DNA from: an uncultured Prevotella sp.
GTDB taxonomy: Bacteria > Bacteroidota > Bacteroidia > Bacteroidales > Bacteroidaceae
Direction: 5' to 3'
DNA length: 11,269 nt
NCBI GenBank assembly: GCA_937889855.1
Contig: CALBYK010000255.1
Span: forward strand, 1-11,269
Part shown: positions 6,709 to 11,269 of the stretch, piece after piece
Layout: each line of letters opens with the position of its first letter
Position numbering within the stretch: position 1 is the first letter of the stretch
Position numbers and translations under genes: made by a program
Notes under the pieces: model-generated
What the model was told of the DNA's origin: nothing
Seen by the model: only the letters and a program-made list of their open reading frames with translations
Database searches by the model: none

Positions 6709-7476
6709 CTATTGGGCAGCTTTGGGGAACTTGCGTCGGAACTCCTCAGCTTCGCGTGCCTTGGCATCAAGCTCTGTGAGTGCACGCCAGCAGTCGAGCT
6801 GCTTGACGGCGTGCTCCTTGGTGACATCGCCATCGGTGAGGGCACGGAGCTGCACGTTGTACGACTCAAGTATGGAGAGATCGGCGGTGTCGGCATCGGC
6901 CTTGGCCTTGCGGAAGAAATGGGGGAAGGCAGCAGCCATGACGAGCTTGACGTGGGCATACCACGCTATGGTGGCGAGACACTCGGCAGGAGTGAGCGAC
7001 AGCTCGCTGACACGCGAGTAGTCGGGACGGCGGTAGAGGAAGGAAGCAAGGCGGTCGATGTGCGCCTCGTCGCGCGAGTTGTGGAAGTGCTGGTACTGTG
7101 CCTCCATGTAGAGATAGTCGTCGAACGGGACGTAGCGGCCAGTATCGGGATTGAGCTGCAGGAGAGGGTCGACAGCGTGGAGACCCTGGACAACATCCAA
7201 CCTATTGTCCATGGTCTCGTAGCTGCCGACCCAATCGAGCTGTTGTATGAATGAGTGAATCTGCCACAACTGGATGTAGAACACCTGGCCACCCTTTGCA
7301 CACTGCCAGCCGAAGCGGTTGCGCCTGATGACACGGATGCCAGTGAAGCGCACGAACATGTAGGTCTTGACCACGGTGAGGTCGGCAAAGGTGGCAAGAA
7401 GATAGAACACGTAGCGGAGCTGCTGTTGTGATAGCTCGCGCCATGATGTGGGGCAAGTGAGATTGACGGTGTGCAT
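6709..7476 (-). CDS. Conserved phage protein of unknown function (255 aa)
   Basis: A 255-residue protein starting MHTVNLTCPTSWRELSQQQL 14 nt after the upstream stop. The N-terminus gives a short strand and a W-R-E-L-S helix, then helical aromatic-rich sequence (Y-V-F-Y-L-L-A-T-F). The middle (about 85-140) is Asp/Tyr/Trp-rich (P-F-D-D-Y-L-Y-M-E-A-Q-Y). The last third is helical and charged (A-V-K-Q-L-D-C-W-R-A-L-T-E-L-D-A-K-A-R-E-A-E-E-F), ending with K-F-P-K-A-A-Q. No membrane segment, signal peptide or catalytic motif is seen. The helical charged C-terminus and the position between the connector and tail genes would suit an assembly chaperone or adaptor, but this is inference. The start is supported by tight spacing and lack of an earlier Met. 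Confidence 0.65.
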   Translation of the reverse strand: MHTVNLTCPTSWRELSQQQLRYVFYLLATFADLTVVKTYMFVRFTGIRVIRRNRFGWQCAKGGQVFYIQLWQIHSFIQQLDWVGSYETMDNRLDVVQGLHAVDPLLQLNPDTGRYVPFDDYLYMEAQYQHFHNSRDEAHIDRLASFLYRRPDYSRVSELSLTPAECLATIAWYAHVKLVMAAAFPHFFRKAKADADTADLSILESYNVQLRALTDGDVTKEHAVKQLDCWRALTELDAKAREAEEFRRKFPKAAQ

Positions 7477-7490
7477 GGGTGGAGATTTTA

Positions 7491-8327
7491 CTAACCGTTG
7501 AAGAGAAAGGCTGATGACTCTTTGGTGTTATGAAATGACTCTTGGTGGGCAACCTTGTAGGCATCGCTCGCAGCATAGGGAGCAAAGAGGTCGAGATTGC
7601 TGTCGGCCTCGCGCTGAAGGCGGCGGTAGGTGGGCGACTGGAGGGCAGCCTTGGCACGGACAGCCCAGAGGTCGGTGAGGTCGCAGGAGAGCTGCATGAA
7701 TGCTGCGTAAGCCTTCAGACGGTTGCGGTCGGCACAGCGATAGGCATCGAGGATGTCGTCGAGCTGTGTGTCGGAGAAGCGCAGGCGCAACTGCTCGTCG
7801 GTGTCGAGGATGGCGGTCTGCATGGCCTGCCAGTCGAGGTAGAAGCGCGAGCCAGTGTTGGCAGGGCTGAAGAAGTAGTAGTGCTCGGTATAGACGAAGC
7901 GGATGAAATTGGCTGCCTCGGGACCACTGCCCCACTCAGGCGAGCGCAGGAGGTCGACCGTCATTGCACGGGCGCGGCAGAGAGCCGTGCGCAGCTGACC
8001 CTCAAGAGCGTCGACACGCTGCTTGGAGGCAGGCGAAACGGTGTCGTTGCTGACGATGCCGAAGCCAGTGGGCGTGAGCACAAGGTCGAGCTGGCGGAAC
8101 ACGGAGAGGAAAGCGTCGATGCAGACAAGCTGCCTGAAGTATTGCTTTAGCGGAGTGCTCTCGTCGGGCGACTCAACAAGCTGTGCGCCAGCGTCGCCGA
8201 GGAGCATGGTGTAGTAATTGTTGAGAGCCGTAGAGATGGCTGGAGCTACAGACTCGTAGACCTCCTCGTGGGCGGACGCGCCGACGGGGAGAGACTGTTC
8301 GAAATCTTGGCGGGAGATGGTGAGCAT
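7491..8327 (-). CDS. Probable head-tail connector-type protein (DUF6712-like)
   Basis: A 278-residue, mostly helical protein starting MLTISRQDFEQSLPVGASAH. Residues about 22-80 form helices with Y-E-S-V-A-P-A-I and C-I-D-A-F-L-S-V-F. The most telling segment is L-V-L-T-P-T-G-F-G-I-V-S-N-D at 82-95, followed by P-A-S-K-Q-R-V at 99-105. I associate this pattern with the Bacteroidales phage family DUF6712; this is recall, not a search. The C-terminal half is helical with many Arg, Asp and Leu. It lies directly downstream of the portal gene, separated only by a repeat spacer, where many tailed phages place gp6-like connector proteins. The C-terminus (F-H-N-T-K-E-S-S-A-F-L-F-N-G) looks natural. 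Function is inferred from position and helical content. Confidence 0.65.
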   Translation of the reverse strand: MLTISRQDFEQSLPVGASAHEEVYESVAPAISTALNNYYTMLLGDAGAQLVESPDESTPLKQYFRQLVCIDAFLSVFRQLDLVLTPTGFGIVSNDTVSPASKQRVDALEGQLRTALCRARAMTVDLLRSPEWGSGPEAANFIRFVYTEHYYFFSPANTGSRFYLDWQAMQTAILDTDEQLRLRFSDTQLDDILDAYRCADRNRLKAYAAFMQLSCDLTDLWAVRAKAALQSPTYRRLQREADSNLDLFAPYAASDAYKVAHQESFHNTKESSAFLFNG

Positions 8328-8330
8328 GGG

Positions 8331-8386
8331 AATATTGAAAGATTGAAAGATTGAAAGATTGAAAGATTGAAATATTGAAATATTGT
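8331..8386. repeat. Octamer tandem array (7 units) in a 5' leader
   Basis: Seven contiguous 8-bp units on the plus strand: aatattga, aagattga x4, aatattga, aatattgt. They end 3 nt from the ATG at 8327, so the minus-strand transcript carries a UCAAUAUU/UCAAUCUU leader straight into the start codon. The array has the same unit count and length (56 bp) as 10161-10216. Pure tandem copies such as the four aagattga units are prone to slippage. Confidence 0.85.
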
Positions 8387-8428
8387 AAGCCTTGCTGGGT
8401 CTCTCTAAGCCTTACTAAGCCGAGGGGA
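8386..8428. repeat. Decamer-period repeat, copy 2
   Basis: 43 bp of 10-bp steps (taagccttgc, tgggtctctc, taagccttac, taagccgagg, then gga), with taagcc at 8386, 8406 and 8416. It differs at 3 positions from 6634-6676. It fills the space between the octamer array and the portal stop codon with only 24 nt left over (8429-8452). No stem-loop or U-tract terminator is seen. Confidence 0.75.
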
Positions 8429-8452
8429 CAGTTGGGGCAGATTTTTTGGCGG

Positions 8453-9901
8453 TTATTGTTTGGCGGAGGTGCTATTGCCAGCGGTGACTTGCTTGGCATC
8501 CTTGTTTTGGTCGAGGGTGGTGAGCATAATCATGGGCACGTCGACGGTGGCGCGGTCTTGCCAGTGGTTGTAGTGGAGAATGACGTGGTAGGGCTTGCAC
8601 ATGAGATCGTGGCACGGTTTTTCTATCGCCTGCTTGAGGGTGAAGAGCTCGCGCTTGTCGGAGCCGGAGTTGTTCATCTGGCTCTTGCCCGGAGTGGCAC
8701 CCACGAGGTTGGGATGGATGCCGAAGGCGAAGCAGAGAGCGTTGGACGCCTCCGACATATCGTCGCTCCAGTTGCCGCCCTCCTTCTTCGAGGCATCGTT
8801 GAGCGGCACAATGCGCACCATGCGGCACTCCTTGCCGTTGGGGTCGACATAGTAGCCGGATATCATCGCCTTGCCGGCATTCTCTATGCCCGTGACGAAG
8901 TCGATGATGTTCTGCTTCTCCTGCTCCTTGCGCTCGCGCCGCTTCTGCTCGTCGGAGATAAGCTCGTTGTCGCAGACGTTGTCCCAGTAGTCCTCGTGTA
9001 CCTCAATCTGCACGCGCGGTGCAGAAGTGTTCTTTATCATGTAGCGCTTGCCTATGCCGATGAGCCGGTAGATGTCGAACCATGCGTCGCGGAAGATTGA
9101 CGAGTAGTAAGGCACGGGATAATACTGGCAGCCCGGTGTGGCCATGCGGCTGACGATGGCAAACTTGCGGTCGCGCGTGGCTGGCTGGAGCTTGCCCGTC
9201 TTGGGGTCAGGCTCCTGACCCATGCGCACGAGCAGGTCGCCCAGAGGATTCCAGTAGTCGAGCAGCGGTATGGCTTCGATCTTCGACTCGTCGAAGAATC
9301 CGAGCCGGAAGTCGCCGAAGAACACGTGCTCGATGTTGCCCGACTTGGTGCTCGGCGCATACTCGAAACGGCAGAACGACGCATCCTTGTTGCGCACGGT
9401 GACGACGCGCTTGCCGTCGCGCGAGAGAATGACTACGGTGACGGAGAAGGAGTAGAACTTGATGTCGGTGGCCTGTTCGAGGAACACCTCCTGCAGGGAG
9501 TTGCGCAGGCAGAACTGCAGGATGTCGGGGTCGGTGACATCCTGCTTGGTGTCGCGGTTGACGAAGCGCACCCCCTGGCCGTAGCACGACACGATGTTGA
9601 ACTGCTGGCACTGCGCGGTGATCATGTTAGCCATAAGTTCACGGCGGATGCGGTAAGGCAGTTGGTCGTCGGAGCCCCACTGCACATACTTGTACTCGCG
9701 ACCGCCGACACGCATGGTGCGCACAAGCTGTGCTCCGGGACGGTCGTCGTCGTCGAAGATGGAAGCCGAGTCGCCGCCATACTCCGTGCTGACCGAGTTG
9801 CTGGCAGATCCTATGCCCGACGGCACGATGCGGTAGCGGCGGAAACCGTCGGAGTCGGGGCGCTGTGATGTAGGCTGGAGGGTTATGTCTTGATTGCTCA
9901 T
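8453..9901 (-). CDS. Phage portal protein
   Basis: A 482-residue protein that forms, in the family, the dodecameric ring through which DNA enters and leaves the capsid. Evidence: a polar N-terminus (1-65), then Y-V-Q-W-G-S-D-D-Q-L-P-Y-R (72-84) and Y-G-Q-G-V-R-F (107-113). F-Y-S-F-S-V-T-V (149-156) follows, then P-V-P-Y-Y-S-S-I-F-R-D-A-W-F-D-I-Y (262-278), the typical portal wing/stem-side pattern. A Lys/Arg/Glu-rich helix (316-332) is followed by the FAFGIHPNLVGATPGKSQMN segment (391-410), very like the FGIPP-type motif of portal proteins. The usual size is about 400-550 aa. The frame stays open upstream to 10027, but the ATG at 9901 is chosen because it overlaps the preceding TGA in an ATGA junction. 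No protease or major capsid gene follows within the window. Confidence 0.88.
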   Translation of the reverse strand: MSNQDITLQPTSQRPDSDGFRRYRIVPSGIGSASNSVSTEYGGDSASIFDDDDRPGAQLVRTMRVGGREYKYVQWGSDDQLPYRIRRELMANMITAQCQQFNIVSCYGQGVRFVNRDTKQDVTDPDILQFCLRNSLQEVFLEQATDIKFYSFSVTVVILSRDGKRVVTVRNKDASFCRFEYAPSTKSGNIEHVFFGDFRLGFFDESKIEAIPLLDYWNPLGDLLVRMGQEPDPKTGKLQPATRDRKFAIVSRMATPGCQYYPVPYYSSIFRDAWFDIYRLIGIGKRYMIKNTSAPRVQIEVHEDYWDNVCDNELISDEQKRRERKEQEKQNIIDFVTGIENAGKAMISGYYVDPNGKECRMVRIVPLNDASKKEGGNWSDDMSEASNALCFAFGIHPNLVGATPGKSQMNNSGSDKRELFTLKQAIEKPCHDLMCKPYHVILHYNHWQDRATVDVPMIMLTTLDQNKDAKQVTAGNSTSAKQ

Positions 9902-10149
9902 AGATAGATGCGTTGAGAGTTGATTTGTATGATGAATATTTGGGGCAGCGTGCGCAGGGCGCGAGGATTGCGCGGATTGCGCAGGCGGACGTAGCCGCCT
10001 CGCCAGTTGACGTGGTGGACGAGCCATCCCTTGTAGTGGATAATCTCACCCGTGCCGCCCTCCCATGCGAAGATGTCAACGAGAGAGCGGTGCTGGTAGG
10101 CCTGGTCGAGGAGGCGGAGCATGTCGGAGAAGTGAATGGCCTTGGGCAT
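9898..10149 (-). CDS. Small phage protein (83 aa), unknown function
   Basis: An 83-residue basic protein starting MPKAIHFSDMLRLLDQAYQH. Features are an N-terminal helix, a beta-rich middle (E-I-I-H-Y-K-G-W-L-V-H-H-V-N-W-R-G-G-Y-V-R-L, about 35-56) with four Trp in the whole protein, and an Arg-rich tail. In the DNA, two 9-bp CGCAATCCK copies encode the R-N-P-R-N-P stretch. The same frame is open upstream to 10431, but that part overlaps the preceding gene and the repeat spacer. The stop TGA shares bases with the portal ATG (ATGA), implying translational coupling. Similar small proteins sit just before portal-type genes in Bacteroides prophages as I recall. No function is assigned. Confidence 0.7.
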   Translation of the reverse strand: MPKAIHFSDMLRLLDQAYQHRSLVDIFAWEGGTGEIIHYKGWLVHHVNWRGGYVRLRNPRNPRALRTLPQIFIIQINSQRIYL

Positions 10150-10160
10150 GGGACGATGGG

Positions 10161-10216
10161 AATATTGAAAGATGGAAATATTGAAAGATGGAAATATTGA
10201 AATATTGAAAGATGGG
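10161..10216. repeat. Octamer tandem array (7 units) in a 5' leader
   Basis: Seven contiguous 8-bp units on the plus strand: aatattga, aagatgga, aatattga, aagatgga, aatattga, aatattga, aagatggg. The alternating pattern gives a 16-bp higher-order unit in part of the array. It lies 11 nt upstream of the ATG at 10149 and 4 nt after the end of the preceding gene. Unlike the other two arrays it has no decamer repeat beside it. Confidence 0.85.
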
Positions 10217-10220
10217 GCGA

Positions 10221-11267
10221 CTAATTGAAGGTGTTGTCGAAAGTGTTGTCGAAGATGCGGCCGGAGCGAAGAGTGTCGAGCATGTTGTGGTTGCGCTGGG
10301 CATACTGGTAGGAGAAGGTGAAGCGCGGGAGAGAGTCGTCGTCGTTGGTGTACTCCGACTTGGAGTCGGTGATGATGACCTCCTTGCCGATGTTGGGGTT
10401 GCCATCCTTGAAATTGACCACATGTATGCACTGCGAGCGGAACAGCTCGTCGGCCCAGTTGGCCATGGGGAAGGTGAGAATGCCGGTGTCGGCCTTGAAG
10501 GTGCGCGTCTCGGTGATGTTGTAGTTGTGCTGGTAGCGGCCGATGTAGCCCTGCTCGCGTTTGTAGGACGGTGCGACGGTGTGCGTGCCGGTGCAGTAGA
10601 GCAGCTCCTCGACACCGAAGGAGTTGTCGAAAACCAGGACGGGAGCGCAGTCGGGCTCAGACAAGTCAATGGTGAACCACTGGCTGCGCTGCCCCGCCTG
10701 GACAAAAAAACCTAATAACTCATGGCTGCTAACTACAAACTGTGAGGGCGACACGTCGAGCGTGGTGTAGCGGTCGTTGCCGGCGACGGGCAGAAGCGGA
10801 AACTCGCGTGTGGAATCGTCGTCGTAGTAGGCCGTGACCTTTGCGCTGTCGGTGCCAATGAAGTGGACATACTCCATGCGGCCCGGAGCCGTGAGCTTCG
10901 GACCGTCGAGCACGGTAAGAAAATGAGACGCGATGAAGTCGGCTGCAGACGTGCCGATATCGGCAGCCGAGTAGATGATGTCGGCAGAGAGTGTAGCCGT
11001 GGAGGTAGGGGTGCCGGAGCCTTCGGACTGCTCGGCGATGTCCACCTGCAGGGCTATCTTCAGACGCTGGCGGGCATAGGGCGTGAGCAGCGTGTCGAGC
11101 TCGGCGAGAGAAATCTTGCCGTCGACCGGATAGAGGTGCTCGGAGTATATCTGGGAGCCGTCGACAGACATGGTGACGGCAGCACGGTAGCCGCCGATGG
11201 AGAACACCACGTCGGGGACATTGGCAGAGAAGTAGGTGCCGGAGAGAGACTGAAGGATTGTTATCAT
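10221..11267 (-). CDS. Phage structural protein, beta-rich, unknown exact role
   Basis: A 348-residue acidic protein starting MITILQSLSGTYFSANVPDV at the right edge. The frame could in principle extend past the window, but the ATG and N-terminus look natural. There is no signal peptide or membrane helix. Residues about 1-75 form an Ig-like or jelly-roll-like domain (V-F-S-I-G-G-Y-R-A-A-V-T-M-S-V-D-G). Residues 130-205 are strand-rich with Y-Y-D-D-D. Residues 209-330 contain F-D-N-S-F-G-V-E-E-L-L-Y-C-T-G-T (213-228) and a long beta stretch ending in S-Y-Q-Y-A-Q-R. The last residues repeat F-D-N-T twice. It resembles, as I recall, uncharacterised Bacteroides prophage structural proteins near tail genes. 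A tail-tip or distal structural role is likely but unproven. Confidence 0.65.
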   Translation of the reverse strand: MITILQSLSGTYFSANVPDVVFSIGGYRAAVTMSVDGSQIYSEHLYPVDGKISLAELDTLLTPYARQRLKIALQVDIAEQSEGSGTPTSTATLSADIIYSAADIGTSAADFIASHFLTVLDGPKLTAPGRMEYVHFIGTDSAKVTAYYDDDSTREFPLLPVAGNDRYTTLDVSPSQFVVSSHELLGFFVQAGQRSQWFTIDLSEPDCAPVLVFDNSFGVEELLYCTGTHTVAPSYKREQGYIGRYQHNYNITETRTFKADTGILTFPMANWADELFRSQCIHVVNFKDGNPNIGKEVIITDSKSEYTNDDDSLPRFTFSYQYAQRNHNMLDTLRSGRIFDNTFDNTFN

Positions 11268-11269
11268 GT

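Noticed and set aside
8331..8386. CRISPR array
   Set aside because: The repeats are 8 bp and contiguous with no unique spacers, and no cas genes are present.
8429..8452. Terminator after the portal gene
   Set aside because: There is an A-run just past the stop on the minus strand and a direct repeat CCGCCAAA, but no stem-loop followed by a U-tract.
8375..9100. 241-codon plus-strand frame with hydrophobic runs resembling membrane segments
   Set aside because: It starts at the edge of the repeat and runs antisense to the portal; the Val/Leu-rich runs are the complement of portal codons.
9902..10027. Upstream extension of the portal frame
   Set aside because: It would overlap most of the 83-aa gene in another frame and has Arg/Pro/Ala-rich shadow composition; the ATGA junction supports the start at 9901.
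1..11269. Diversity-generating retroelement, defence island or toxin-antitoxin system
   Set aside because: No reverse transcriptase, template/variable repeat pair, nuclease or small toxin/antitoxin pair could be seen; every gene fits a phage structural block.

Overview
The window is one continuous block of phage structural genes, all read on the minus strand (right to left), most likely from a prophage or phage of a gut-type Bacteroidales bacterium. This rests on three things. The proteins resemble, from memory, structural proteins common in Bacteroides, Prevotella and Muribaculaceae prophages. Start codons lack clear Shine-Dalgarno sites. The spacers between genes carry A/T-rich repeats. No database search was possible, so family names are recognition by eye. 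No integrase, terminase, major capsid protein, tape measure, lysis gene, tRNA or CRISPR array is visible.

Layout in transcription order. At the right edge is a 348-residue beta-rich structural protein (11267-10221). After an octamer-repeat spacer come a small 83-residue protein (10149-9898) and, joined to it by an ATGA stop/start overlap, the portal protein (9901-8453), the best-supported call. After a second repeat spacer come a probable head-tail connector-type protein (8327-7491) and an unknown 255-residue protein (7476-6709). After a third repeat spacer comes the distal module: a frameshifted connector/tail-completion-like gene (6599-6103), an HK97-gp10-like protein (6149-5646), a tail-fibre-like protein (5601-4177), an Ig-like tail protein (4160-3021), a 66-residue protein (3015-2815), a second Ig-like protein (2808-1753) and a long fibre gene that runs off the left edge (1749-1).

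Read together, the genes lead from the DNA-entry vertex (portal) through connector and tail completion to host-facing fibres. The fibre-type proteins appear modular: Ig-like folds, short collagen-like Gly-X-Y runs, an 11-residue F-K/N-G repeat and a shared aromatic sugar-binding-like module. The main oddities are a likely 1-nt deletion that costs one gene its conserved C-terminus, and three arrays of 8-bp repeats sitting just 5' of start codons. Two of these arrays are followed by a second repeat with a 10-bp period. No gap exceeds 125 bases, and I found nothing pointing to a defence system or other non-phage system.
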